This document shows, piece by piece, positions 1 through 6,840 of a DNA stretch of 6,922 nt. Where the stretch lies: assembly GCA_030625695.1 (NCBI GenBank), contig DAOUQK010000202.1, forward strand, positions 1-6,922, read 5' to 3'. The notes below the pieces were generated by a model. It saw nothing but the letters and a program-made list of their open reading frames with translations, searched no databases and was not told where the DNA came from. The position numbers and the translations under genes were made by a program. This DNA comes from Paracoccaceae bacterium (GTDB lineage: Bacteria; Pseudomonadota; Alphaproteobacteria; Rhodobacterales; Rhodobacteraceae). Position 1 is the first letter of the stretch; each line of letters starts with the position of its first letter.

Positions 1-1053
1 TTGATGGCAGCCGGGATCGGCATCGCCACAACACCGCTGACCTCACGCCTGGCACGCGCGGCGGCGGATGATCAGGGCACCTTTTTTACCTGGGGCGGCT
101 ATGACATTCCCGAACTGTTTGGGGCGTATAAGGAAAAGCACGGCGAGTTGCCGAATTTTGCAACGTTCGGCGGGTCCGAAGAAGCATTGACCAAAATGCG
201 CGGCGGTTATGTTGTGGACGTTTCACACCCGTGTAACGCCGGCATTCCGCGCTGGATCGCGTCGGGTCTGTTCCTGCCGATTGACACATCGCGCCTGTCG
301 AACTGGTCGGATGTCATACCAGAGCTTTACAACCTTGATGGCAATATCGTCGATGGTGCGCCATATCTGGCACCGTTTGACTGGGGTCAGACCTCGGTCA
401 CCTACCGCACGGATCTGTTTGAACTGGAAGGCGATGAATCCTGGGATATGCTTTGGGATGAACGCTATAAGGGCCGTCTGGGCAGCCTTGCATCGGGTGG
501 GGATGCCTGGTGGTGTGGTGCCATCAAGGCCGGTGTCGCCATGCAGGACATTGACACGCCCGAAGCGTTTGAAAAGATCGCTGCCGTCATGCGCGAGCAG
601 CGCCCGCTTATTCGTCTTTACACGGATGACACCACCACCCTGGAACAAGCCCTTGCTTCGGGTGAAATGGTCGCGGCGATGACCTGGAACAGTTCAGCAA
701 CGCAATTGAAGGCAGATGGTGTTCCGGTGAAGTTTGCCGACCCGAAAGAGGGGGCACTGACCTGGGTATGTGGCCTGATGATCCACAAGGACGCGCCCAA
801 TCTTGATCGCGCCTATGATATCATCGATTCCCTGTTAAGCGTGGAGTCAGGCAAGTTCATGATCAGTGACTATGGCTATGGGCACTCCAACAAAAAAGCC
901 TTTGACGCGTTCGACGAGGAGACTCTGCTGGGGCTTGGTCTAAGTAAGACACCGACAGACATCCTCGCGGCAGGTCACTTCCAGATCCCGCAGTCGCAGG
1001 AATGGGAATCCAAAATGAACGCTCTGTTCGAGGAAATCAAAGCGGGTTTCTAA
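1..1053 (+). CDS. ABC transporter substrate-binding protein, PotD/PotF-like (5' partial)
   Basis: This is a periplasmic solute-binding protein of the spermidine/putrescine (PotD) family that delivers its ligand to the permeases encoded just downstream. The first 20 or so codons look like the hydrophobic core and end of an export signal (core about residues 3-13, likely cleavage after the ARA near residue 20). No positively charged n-region is visible, so the true start probably lies upstream of the window and the TTG at base 1 is likely an internal Leu codon. Counting from base 1, aromatic positions matching the PotD pocket are W31 and Y34 (PotD W34, Y37), W229 (in MTWNSSA) and W255 (in LTWVCG). 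PotD E36 is replaced by G33, and PotD D257 by C257. The visible 350 residues approach full family length. Family membership is confident; a polyamine ligand is doubtful, and a quaternary or methylated amine is favoured from context (inference). Confidence 0.88.
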   Translation: MMAAGIGIATTPLTSRLARAAADDQGTFFTWGGYDIPELFGAYKEKHGELPNFATFGGSEEALTKMRGGYVVDVSHPCNAGIPRWIASGLFLPIDTSRLSNWSDVIPELYNLDGNIVDGAPYLAPFDWGQTSVTYRTDLFELEGDESWDMLWDERYKGRLGSLASGGDAWWCGAIKAGVAMQDIDTPEAFEKIAAVMREQRPLIRLYTDDTTTLEQALASGEMVAAMTWNSSATQLKADGVPVKFADPKEGALTWVCGLMIHKDAPNLDRAYDIIDSLLSVESGKFMISDYGYGHSNKKAFDAFDEETLLGLGLSKTPTDILAAGHFQIPQSQEWESKMNALFEEIKAGF

Positions 1054-1065
1054 CGCTTTGTGTTT

Positions 1066-1110
1066 CGGGCCCGGTCGGATCAAACGGATCTGCCGGGCCC
1101 GGATTTCTTT
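1066..1110 (+). terminator. GC-rich hairpin with T-rich tail between binding-protein and permease genes
   Basis: A 9-base perfect stem pairs 1066-1074 (cgggcccgg) with 1093-1101 (ccgggcccg). Inside it, after a small asymmetric bulge, GATC at 1078-1081 pairs with GATC at 1087-1090 around a 5-base loop. A T-rich stretch (atttcttt, 1103-1110) follows. The shape is that of an intrinsic terminator. Its place after the binding-protein gene and before the permeases suggests partial termination or mRNA 3'-end protection, a common way to make more binding protein than membrane components. The T-run is interrupted, so leaky termination is more likely than a full stop. Confidence 0.7.
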
Positions 1111-1170
1111 GCGCACAGGCAACCCTGCGGTTTCGCGCGATCAGGGTCACCTTTCAGCCCTTTCCAGTTT

Positions 1171-1174
1171 GGAG
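1171..1174 (+). promoter_or_regulatory. Ribosome binding site deciding the start of the first permease
   Basis: GGAG lies 11 bases before ATG 1186. It supports that start over the in-frame GTG at 1060, which sits at the foot of the terminator-like hairpin and would add an unusual 42-residue hydrophilic extension. Confidence 0.55.
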
Positions 1175-1185
1175 CCGCCCCCGCC

Positions 1186-2118
1186 ATGAGCGCCGATCCC
1201 GCAACACAGACACCGGACCATATAGCGCCCTTGCCAAAGACCGGCAGGCTAAGCAGGATGTTGCAGAAATCCGAGACGTTGCGCGGCTACAGCCTGTTAA
1301 CGCCAACCCTGATTATCATGGCGATCGGCATTCTTGTTCCGTTTGGCATTCTGATCGCCATGAGTTTCTGGACACAAGTGGGGTTTGGGTTCGATCTGAC
1401 CCCGACTGTCGCCAATTACGAAATGGCGGCGGACCGGCCAATTTATGGCGCGCTGATCAAGCGGTCCCTGTGGATGTCCGGCATGGCAACCATCGCGACG
1501 GTATTGCTGTGTTATCCGATGGCGTACTTCGTCGCCTTCCACGTGCATCGCAACAAAATGATGTGGATTGTCCTGATGACGCTGCCATTCTGGACCAGCT
1601 ATCTGCTTAGGGTTTTCGCCTGGAAAGTGGTGCTGGGGTATGATGGCGTTATCAATTCGGCCCTGCTCAGCGTTGGCTTGATCGACGCCCCGCTTGAATT
1701 TCTTCTATACAGCCAAACCGCAGTGATCATCACGCTTGCACACGCCTGGGCGGCGTTTGCCATTCTGCCGATGTACGTCAGTCTTGAAAAAATCGACAGG
1801 TCGCTGTTAGAGGCGGCCACCGATCTTGGCGACGGTCCGGTAATGCGATTTTTCAGGATCACACTGCCATTGTCCTTGCCAGGGGTGATATCGGCCACCT
1901 TGCTGATTTTCATTCCAACAACCGGCGACTATATCACGCCGGCACTGCTGGGCGGGCCTGACGGTATAATGATTGGCAACCTGATCCAGAAACAATTCGG
2001 GGCGGTGAACAACTGGCCCATGGGGGCCGCATTGGCGATCATCCTGATGCTGTCAATCGCGGCGATTGCACTGGGCTTCATGTTCAGCACCATGTTCGTC
2101 AGAAGGCGGATAACATGA
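1186..2118 (+). CDS. ABC transporter permease, PotB-like
   Basis: This inner-membrane subunit of the importer forms half of the translocation channel. Starting at ATG 1186 it is 310 residues, normal for PotB-type permeases. It has a polar N-terminal tail of about 35 residues and then roughly six hydrophobic segments (near residues 37-60, 96-122, 125-146, 180-202, 228-250 and 281-305). The EAA loop that contacts the ATPase is clear: E209-A210-A211, then G215, followed by the ITLPLSLPG stretch. The frame is open back to GTG 1060, but that start would run through the hairpin at 1066-1101 and is unlikely. The stop overlaps the next start by 4 bases (ATGA at 2115-2118), indicating translational coupling with the second permease. 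Substrate is not readable from the permease itself. Confidence 0.93.
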   Translation: MSADPATQTPDHIAPLPKTGRLSRMLQKSETLRGYSLLTPTLIIMAIGILVPFGILIAMSFWTQVGFGFDLTPTVANYEMAADRPIYGALIKRSLWMSGMATIATVLLCYPMAYFVAFHVHRNKMMWIVLMTLPFWTSYLLRVFAWKVVLGYDGVINSALLSVGLIDAPLEFLLYSQTAVIITLAHAWAAFAILPMYVSLEKIDRSLLEAATDLGDGPVMRFFRITLPLSLPGVISATLLIFIPTTGDYITPALLGGPDGIMIGNLIQKQFGAVNNWPMGAALAIILMLSIAAIALGFMFSTMFVRRRIT

Positions 2119-2939
2119 AGCCTGACAGCTATATCGAACGCACAAACAGACCACTCCAGTTTTATGCGGTTCTGTTTCTGATCGTGCTGTATGTGCCGGT
2201 GCTTTTCCTGCCGCTGTTCAGTTTCAACGATTCAATCTATGTCAAGTTCCCGCTGAAAAGTTTCACGTTCCAATGGTATCTGGAACTTCTGGATCGTGCA
2301 CCAGTCTGGGCCTCTTTGATGAACAGCATCAAAGTCGCGGTCACCACGTCAATCATCGCCACGGGGTTTGGCATTTTTGCCGCCAAGGCGATCACCCGCT
2401 ACCGATTGCCGGGCCGCGGCCCGGTTGTTGGCTTCATCATGTTGCCACTGGTTGTACCGGGTATTATTCTGGGGGTCGCTCTTTTGGTGCTGATCAGCCA
2501 GTTGGGCATACGCCTGTCGCTTTATACCGTAACCGTTGGCCACATCATCGTCTGTTTGCCGTTCGCTATCGCCACCATGATCCCGCGATTTGAAGGGTTT
2601 GACAAATCGGTGGAAGAGGCGTCAGCGGACCTGGGGGAAAACGCCTGGTGGACCTTTTGGCGGGTGACGTTCCCAATGGTTTTCCCGGGTGTCCTGGCCA
2701 GCCTGCTGTTGACATTCACGGTCTCGTTTGACGAATTCATAATGGCCTTTTTCCTAAGCGGGTCCGACGCGACCCTGCCGATATATATCTGGGGCCAGCT
2801 TAGGTTCCCGCAGGCGTTTCCTTCGATCCTTGCGTTGGCGTCGATCATCCTTGTTGTATCGTTCATCCTGGTCTTCCTTGGGCAATGGATCAACCGTGGC
2901 GCCGGGGCCGGTTCACTTGAAAGCACAAAAAACACATGA
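2115..2939 (+). CDS. ABC transporter permease, PotC-like
   Basis: This second channel subunit is 274 residues long, typical for PotC-type permeases. The first membrane segment is near residues 15-36, with further segments near 65-90, 100-128, 135-155, 187-210 and 238-260. The EAA-type loop reads E168-A169-S170 with the conserved G174, followed by a VTFPMVFPG stretch; Ser in the third position of EAA is a common variant. AGAAGG at 2101-2106, 8 bases before the ATG, is a good ribosome binding site inside the preceding gene. The stop overlaps the ATPase start by ATGA (2936-2939). With the preceding permease it should form a heterodimeric channel in the inner membrane. Confidence 0.93.
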   Translation: MKPDSYIERTNRPLQFYAVLFLIVLYVPVLFLPLFSFNDSIYVKFPLKSFTFQWYLELLDRAPVWASLMNSIKVAVTTSIIATGFGIFAAKAITRYRLPGRGPVVGFIMLPLVVPGIILGVALLVLISQLGIRLSLYTVTVGHIIVCLPFAIATMIPRFEGFDKSVEEASADLGENAWWTFWRVTFPMVFPGVLASLLLTFTVSFDEFIMAFFLSGSDATLPIYIWGQLRFPQAFPSILALASIILVVSFILVFLGQWINRGAGAGSLESTKNT

Positions 2940-4036
2940 CGCAAGAAAACGCCTTCATATCAATTCGCAACGTCAACAAGTTTTTTGGCAAGTTCCAGGC
3001 GATCAATGATGTGTCCATGGACATTGATCATGGCGAGTTTTTCTCGCTGCTTGGTTCTTCTGGCTGTGGCAAGACCACCCTGTTGCGGATGCTGGCGGGT
3101 TTTGAGTCGGTCAGTTCCGGTGAAATTTATATCGACGGGCAACCGATGTCAGGCGTGCCGCCGCATCACCGACCGGTCAATATGGTGTTTCAGAACTATG
3201 CGATTTTCCCCCATCTCAACGTGCGCGACAACATCGCCTATGGTTTGCGCAGACAGAAACTGTCGCGCGCCAAGCGCCGCGAGATGGTCGACGAGATGTT
3301 GGAGCTGATCAAGCTGCCGGAATATGGTGACCGCAAAGCCACGCAACTGTCCGGCGGGCAACGCCAGCGAATTGCGCTGGCGCGTGCACTGATCCTGAAA
3401 CCCAAAGTATTGCTTCTGGACGAGCCGCTGGGCGCGCTGGATAAACAACTGCGCGAACAGATGCAGCTGGAATTGCGCGCGCTGCAAAGAACCGTGGGCA
3501 TCACCTTTGTCTTTGTGACCCATGATCAGGAAGAGGCGCTGACGCTTTCAGACCGGATCGCCGTGATGTCTGATGGGCGCGATTTGCAGGTGGATACTCC
3601 GACACGGTTGTACGAAAGCCCGGTGAACCGCGAAGTCGCCAGCTTTATCGGCACCATGAACTTTTTCGACGGTACGGTGAAATCCGTTGGCAGCGACACT
3701 GCCGTGATCAATGTTGACGGGTTGGGCGAAATTACGGCTCCGGCATGCACGGTTTCCCTGCTGGCAGGGGATCGCATTAACGTCGCTATCCGGCCAGAAA
3801 AGTTCTTGCTGACGGACCAGAAACCCGAGGGCGTGCAAAATTGTGTCAAAGGGCATCTGGACAACGCGGCCTATCTGGGCGAACGCAGTCATTATTACGT
3901 CAGCGTTGAAGGCATTTCACAACCGGTCGCCGTGTCGGCCCAAAACCAGAGCCGCGCAGGCGGAACAGAGGATCGCAAACGCCCGGTCTGGTTAAGCTGG
4001 GACAACGCTGCAATTGTTGTTTTGAAAGACGCCTGA
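2936..4036 (+). CDS. ABC transporter ATP-binding protein, PotA-like
   Basis: This cytoplasmic ATPase powers the importer. At 366 residues it has the usual PotA length: an ATPase domain to about residue 235, then a C-terminal TOBE-type regulatory region. Visible motifs are Walker A GSSGCGKTT (40-48), a Q-loop in VFQNYAIFPHL, the signature LSGGQRQ (138-144), Walker B VLLLDEP with D162 and E163, the D-loop GALD (166-169), and the switch His196 in THDQEEAL. All catalytic residues are present, so it should be active. The start overlaps the permease stop (ATGA) and only weak Shine-Dalgarno character is visible upstream, so translation is probably coupled. Potential polyamine annotation by similarity would be weak evidence, since the ATPase does not select substrate. 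Confidence 0.95.
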   Translation: MTQENAFISIRNVNKFFGKFQAINDVSMDIDHGEFFSLLGSSGCGKTTLLRMLAGFESVSSGEIYIDGQPMSGVPPHHRPVNMVFQNYAIFPHLNVRDNIAYGLRRQKLSRAKRREMVDEMLELIKLPEYGDRKATQLSGGQRQRIALARALILKPKVLLLDEPLGALDKQLREQMQLELRALQRTVGITFVFVTHDQEEALTLSDRIAVMSDGRDLQVDTPTRLYESPVNREVASFIGTMNFFDGTVKSVGSDTAVINVDGLGEITAPACTVSLLAGDRINVAIRPEKFLLTDQKPEGVQNCVKGHLDNAAYLGERSHYYVSVEGISQPVAVSAQNQSRAGGTEDRKRPVWLSWDNAAIVVLKDA

Positions 4037-4078
4037 ATGCTGCGTGCAGGTGTAATACAGGAACTTGGAAACGAATCT

Positions 4079-4753
4079 ATGAACCAGGCTCAGACAGATT
4101 CGGACAAGGCCCGGCCCAAAAAGCCCAGAACCGCCTCGAAAGAAGTGCGGCGGCAACAGTTGATCAATGCCACCATCGACAGCATTGCCAAAAACGGGTT
4201 CGCCGGCACCACGATGACCACGGTTACCCGTGCTGCGGGCCTGTCGATCGGGCTGGCAAATTTCCACTTTACCTCCAAGCAAAACATGTTTGAAGAAACC
4301 CTGCGGTTTCTGGCTGAAGAACATCACAACCATTGGAAAAAGAGCTTTGAAAAGGCCAATCTTGTCCCCAAAGACAAGCTGTTGGCCATCGTTGCTGCAC
4401 ATTTCCACCCGAATATCTGCAACCGAAAAAAAATTGCAGTCTGGTACGGGTTCTTTGGCGAGACCAGTTGGCGGGCATCGTACCGGAAATTCGTCGATGA
4501 GATCGATACAGAACGTCGCGATGTGTCGGTGGACCTGTGTCGGCAGATTATCCAGGAAGGACTTTACGAAAACCTCAATCCCGTTGACATCGCCTTCACT
4601 CTTGAAGGGCTTTATGACGGTTTCTGGCTTAACATCCTGATGTATCCTGGAGAGTTCGCGCGCTTTGACGCCATGAAACGCATTCAGGAATACCTGTCGC
4701 AAATTTTTCCCGACCATTTTGAACGACCACTCAAACAAGACACCAAGGAATAA
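4079..4753 (+). CDS. TetR/AcrR-family transcriptional regulator, BetI-like
   Basis: This is a DNA-binding regulator, 224 residues from ATG 4079. A basic tail (residues 10-25) precedes the TetR N-terminal domain: helix 1 in RRQQLINATIDSIAKNGF (24-41), then the helix-turn-helix about 44-67 (TTMTTVTRAAGLSIGLANFH, then F64 and K67). The C-terminal ligand domain carries LEGLYDGFW and ends with DAMKRIQEYLSQIFP, features reminiscent of BetI, the choline-responsive repressor. An earlier in-frame ATG at 4037 directly abuts the ATPase stop; 4079 is preferred because GGAA at 4067-4070 is well spaced and the extra 14 residues look non-native. It lies between the importer and the demethylase genes in the same direction, so it likely controls this cluster and itself. 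The ligand is unknown; a methylated amine is inferred from context. Confidence 0.9.
   Translation: MNQAQTDSDKARPKKPRTASKEVRRQQLINATIDSIAKNGFAGTTMTTVTRAAGLSIGLANFHFTSKQNMFEETLRFLAEEHHNHWKKSFEKANLVPKDKLLAIVAAHFHPNICNRKKIAVWYGFFGETSWRASYRKFVDEIDTERRDVSVDLCRQIIQEGLYENLNPVDIAFTLEGLYDGFWLNILMYPGEFARFDAMKRIQEYLSQIFPDHFERPLKQDTKE
4745..4750 (+). promoter_or_regulatory. Ribosome binding site for the first oxidoreductase (GTG start)
   Basis: AAGGAA lies 6 bases before GTG 4757, inside the last codons of the regulator gene. It supports GTG as the real start, as does the match of the encoded N-terminus to the family and to the second copy at 6841. Confidence 0.65.
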
Positions 4754-4756
4754 CCC

Positions 4757-5332
4757 GTGCCCAGAGACCCACGCTATGACATCCTGTTTGAGCCTGTGAA
4801 AATTGGCCCTGTCACCGCCAAGAACAGATTCTACCAAGTGCCCCATTGTAACGGCATGGGGCATGTCTACCCGTCCAGCTGGGTCGAAATGCGCCGCGTA
4901 AAAGCCGAAGGCGGCTGGGGCGTCATTAACACCGAAGAAGTTGAGATTAGCCACACATCAGAACTTAGCCCGATCCCCGAGGGGCGGCTTTGGGATGACA
5001 GTGATATACCCCTTCTGGCCCGAATGGCAGACGCGGTACACGAATACGGCGCGCTGGCGGGGATTGAGCTTGCACATCTGGGCAGCGGGGCGGCGAACAA
5101 CTTTAGCCGCGAAATCCCGATGGGCCCGTCGGCCCGCCCGATTGACCTGCTGGAACCGATCCAGACCCGCGCCATGGACAAGGCCGATATCAAGGCGTTT
5201 CGCAAGATGCACGTCGACGCGGCCATCCGCAGTAAACAGGCGGGATATGACATCGTTTATGTCTATTGCGGCCACGACATGACGACGCTGGTGCATTTCC
5301 TGTCACGCCGCCACGACCGGTCGGATGAATAA
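4757..5332 (+). CDS. N-terminal half of the TMADH-like oxidoreductase (191 aa before the stop)
   Basis: If translated alone, this piece would be the first half of the FMN-binding TIM barrel. It starts with DPRYDILFEPVKIGP and FYQVPHC, which carries the flavin-linking Cys31, and ends just after the YVYCGH motif with Tyr170 and His173. It lacks the second half of the barrel, including the Trp/Asp catalytic positions, the iron-sulfur cysteines and the dinucleotide domains. On its own it is unlikely to fold or work; only association with the downstream piece could restore a barrel, for which there is no direct evidence. Confidence 0.6.
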   Translation: MPRDPRYDILFEPVKIGPVTAKNRFYQVPHCNGMGHVYPSSWVEMRRVKAEGGWGVINTEEVEISHTSELSPIPEGRLWDDSDIPLLARMADAVHEYGALAGIELAHLGSGAANNFSREIPMGPSARPIDLLEPIQTRAMDKADIKAFRKMHVDAAIRSKQAGYDIVYVYCGHDMTTLVHFLSRRHDRSDE

Positions 5333-5341
5333 GGCGGCGTG
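5330..5341 (+). other. In-frame stop followed by SD-like GGCGG and GTG
   Basis: TAA (5330-5332) is followed by GGCGGC and then GTG (5339), in the same frame as the upstream gene. The string TAAGGCGG resembles the ribosome-binding consensus, but ends only one base before GTG, so a normal initiation spacing holds only for its AAGG part (4-base gap). A terminating ribosome could in principle restart here. GGC GGC are the ordinary Gly-Gly codons of the family motif, so much of the resemblance is forced by the protein. Confidence 0.35.
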
Positions 5342-6808
5342 CTGAAAAACCGCGTCCGGCTGATCCGCGAAGTTCTTGACGATACCAAAGAGGCGATTGG
5401 CGACACCTGCGCCGTTGCCATCCGCTTTGGCGTCGAAGAACTGAAGGGGCCGACCGGGCTGACGTTTGATGGCGAAGGCCGCGAGGTGGTGGAACTGCTG
5501 GCTGACCTGCCGGACCTGTGGGACGTGAATGTATCCGGTTGGCCAAATGACAGCGCAACCTCGCGGTTTGAGGCCGAAGGGTTTCAGGACAGCTATACCT
5601 CTTTCGTCAAGCAAGTGACCAACAAGCCGGTTGTCGGCGTCGGGCGCTATACCTCGCCTGATACGATGGTGTCGCTTATCAAAAACGGCCAGCTTGATCT
5701 GATCGGTGCGGCACGCCCTTCGATTGCCGACCCGTTCCTGCCCAACAAGATTGATGAAGGCCGGGTTGAGGACATTCGCGAATGTATCGGCTGCAACATG
5801 TGCGTGACCGGGGACTTTCTGTCAACACCGATGCGATGCACCCAGAATCCGACTATGGCCGAAGAATGGCGGCGGGGATGGCACCCTGAAAAGATCGCCA
5901 AAGCGCGTTCCGACGAAACCGTTCTGATTGTCGGCGGCGGCCCTGCCGGGCTTGAGGCCGCGCGGGCTTTGGGGCAGCGGGGTCATGGCGTGACACTGGC
6001 CGAGGCTGGCACCGAAACCGGCGGGCGTGTGGCGATTGAAAGCCGGTTGCCGGGGCTTTCGCAATGGCGTCGGGTGGCGGATTACCGGCAATACCAGATC
6101 AGCCAGATGGCCAATGTCGAAGTGTTTTATGACAGCCGCCTGACCGCTGAACAGGTTCTGGAATTCGGGGCGGATCACGTGGTTCTGGCCACCGGATCAA
6201 AATGGGCCCGTCACGGCATTGGGCGGCACAATCACGACCCGATCCCGACCTCTGACGCGGCCGTGGTTCTGACGCCGGACGAAATTGCCGGGGGCACTGT
6301 GGCGGATGGGCCGGTCGTGGTGTTTGATGATGATCATTATTACATGGGCGGGGTTCTGGCCGAAAAACTACGGCTTCAAGGCCTTGATGTAACTTATGTC
6401 ACCCCCTTGTCGGATGTGTCGCACTGGACCCATAACACGATGGAACAGGCGAACATTCAGACCCGCCTGATGGAATTGGGTGTAAAAATCGTCCCGCTCC
6501 AGAATCTTGCATATATCCAGTCCGACCATGTTGAACTGACCTGCATCTATACAGGCACGAAACAGACGCTGGCCTGCAAATCTCTGGTGATGGTGACCAT
6601 GCGCGAGGCCGAAGACACGCTTTACCATGCCCTGACGGCAAACCCCCAAAATGGCCCAAAGACCGTAACCCGCATCGGTGATTGCCTTGCACCCGGCACT
6701 ATCGCGGCAGCGGTTTATTCCGGCCACCGCTATGCCCGCGAATTGGGCGAACCTGCTTCCGAGGGTGTTCCGTTTCGCCGCGAACTTATTGCCCTGTCCC
6801 CCGACTGA
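5339..6808 (+). CDS. C-terminal part of the TMADH-like oxidoreductase (489 aa after the stop)
   Basis: This open frame begins at GTG 5339 within what is normally the GGSLENR motif (here GG-V-L-K-N-R). It holds the second half of the TIM barrel (WDVNVSGWPND, GVGRYTSPDT, GAARPSIADPFLP), the cluster motif CIGCNMCV plus a fourth Cys 12 residues after the third, the Rossmann motif VLIVGGGPAGLEAARALG, the HDPIPTSDA segment seen in TMADH, and the C-terminal RIGDCLAP...AAVYSGHRYA block typical of FAD/ADP-binding ends. An automatic annotation would likely call it a separate FAD-dependent oxidoreductase or NADH:flavin oxidoreductase, but it is the continuation of the gene starting at 4757. The intact motifs argue that loss of selection, if any, is recent. 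Confidence 0.75.
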   Translation: MLKNRVRLIREVLDDTKEAIGDTCAVAIRFGVEELKGPTGLTFDGEGREVVELLADLPDLWDVNVSGWPNDSATSRFEAEGFQDSYTSFVKQVTNKPVVGVGRYTSPDTMVSLIKNGQLDLIGAARPSIADPFLPNKIDEGRVEDIRECIGCNMCVTGDFLSTPMRCTQNPTMAEEWRRGWHPEKIAKARSDETVLIVGGGPAGLEAARALGQRGHGVTLAEAGTETGGRVAIESRLPGLSQWRRVADYRQYQISQMANVEVFYDSRLTAEQVLEFGADHVVLATGSKWARHGIGRHNHDPIPTSDAAVVLTPDEIAGGTVADGPVVVFDDDHYYMGGVLAEKLRLQGLDVTYVTPLSDVSHWTHNTMEQANIQTRLMELGVKIVPLQNLAYIQSDHVELTCIYTGTKQTLACKSLVMVTMREAEDTLYHALTANPQNGPKTVTRIGDCLAPGTIAAAVYSGHRYARELGEPASEGVPFRRELIALSPD

Positions 6809-6829
6809 GCCCCTGACTGACCAAATACC

Positions 6830-6833
6830 GGAG
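6830..6833 (+). promoter_or_regulatory. Ribosome binding site for the second oxidoreductase copy
   Basis: GGAG sits 7 bases before ATG 6841 in the 32-base gap after the first copy. No terminator or promoter is apparent in this gap, so the second copy is probably on the same transcript. Confidence 0.65.
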
Positions 6834-6840
6834 AAACCCA

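Larger units (their letters stand above)
4757..6808 (+). pseudogene. Trimethylamine/dimethylamine dehydrogenase-family N-demethylase, interrupted by in-frame TAA
   Basis: Read through the TAA at 5330-5332 (codon 192), this is one 683-codon gene of the expected length for the TMADH/DMADH-like branch of the Old Yellow Enzyme family: an FMN-binding TIM barrel, a [4Fe-4S] cluster, then nucleotide-binding domains. Such enzymes oxidatively N-demethylate amines and pass electrons to a partner such as ETF; no ETF genes are in view. Conserved sites: C31 (TMADH Cys30, covalent FMN), Y170 and H173 (TMADH Tyr169, His172), R223 (Arg222), W262 and D265 (Trp264, Asp267), cluster cysteines C343, C346, C349, C361, and GGGPAG at 393-398. 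TMADH Tyr60 is Glu61 here and Trp355 is Asp353. The stop replaces the Tyr of the family motif DEYGGSLENR, and both sides are in the same frame. No other break is seen. It may be a recent pseudogene, a sequencing error, or a split gene. Confidence 0.75.

Noticed and set aside
1..3. TTG at base 1 as the true start of the binding-protein gene
   Set aside because: The resulting signal sequence would have no positively charged n-region, and no upstream sequence is available to show a ribosome binding site. It is better treated as 5' partial.
1060..1185. Upstream GTG start extending the first permease by 42 residues
   Set aside because: The extension would be translated through the terminator-like hairpin and lacks a ribosome binding site, whereas ATG 1186 has GGAG upstream and gives a normal family length.
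1002..1610. A 202-codon plus-strand frame overlapping the end of the binding-protein gene and the start of the first permease
   Set aside because: It is out of frame with both genes, runs through the hairpin, and shows no domain features; it is an overlapping shadow frame.
4037..4078. Short inverted repeat (ctgcgtgcag) near the regulator start as an operator
   Set aside because: The arms are only 4 bases and no second copy was noticed in the other intergenic gaps, so there is no support for an operator.
3992..4954. A 320-codon open frame on the minus strand across the regulator gene
   Set aside because: It lies opposite well-supported plus-strand genes with clear domain motifs, has no recognisable family features, and is the kind of antisense open frame expected in GC-rich coding DNA.
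5330..5332. Recoded stop, as with pyrrolysine in methylamine methyltransferases
   Set aside because: Pyrrolysine uses TAG and selenocysteine uses TGA; this codon is TAA, and the enzyme belongs to the flavin-dependent dehydrogenases rather than the corrinoid methyltransferases. A plain nonsense change or split gene fits better.
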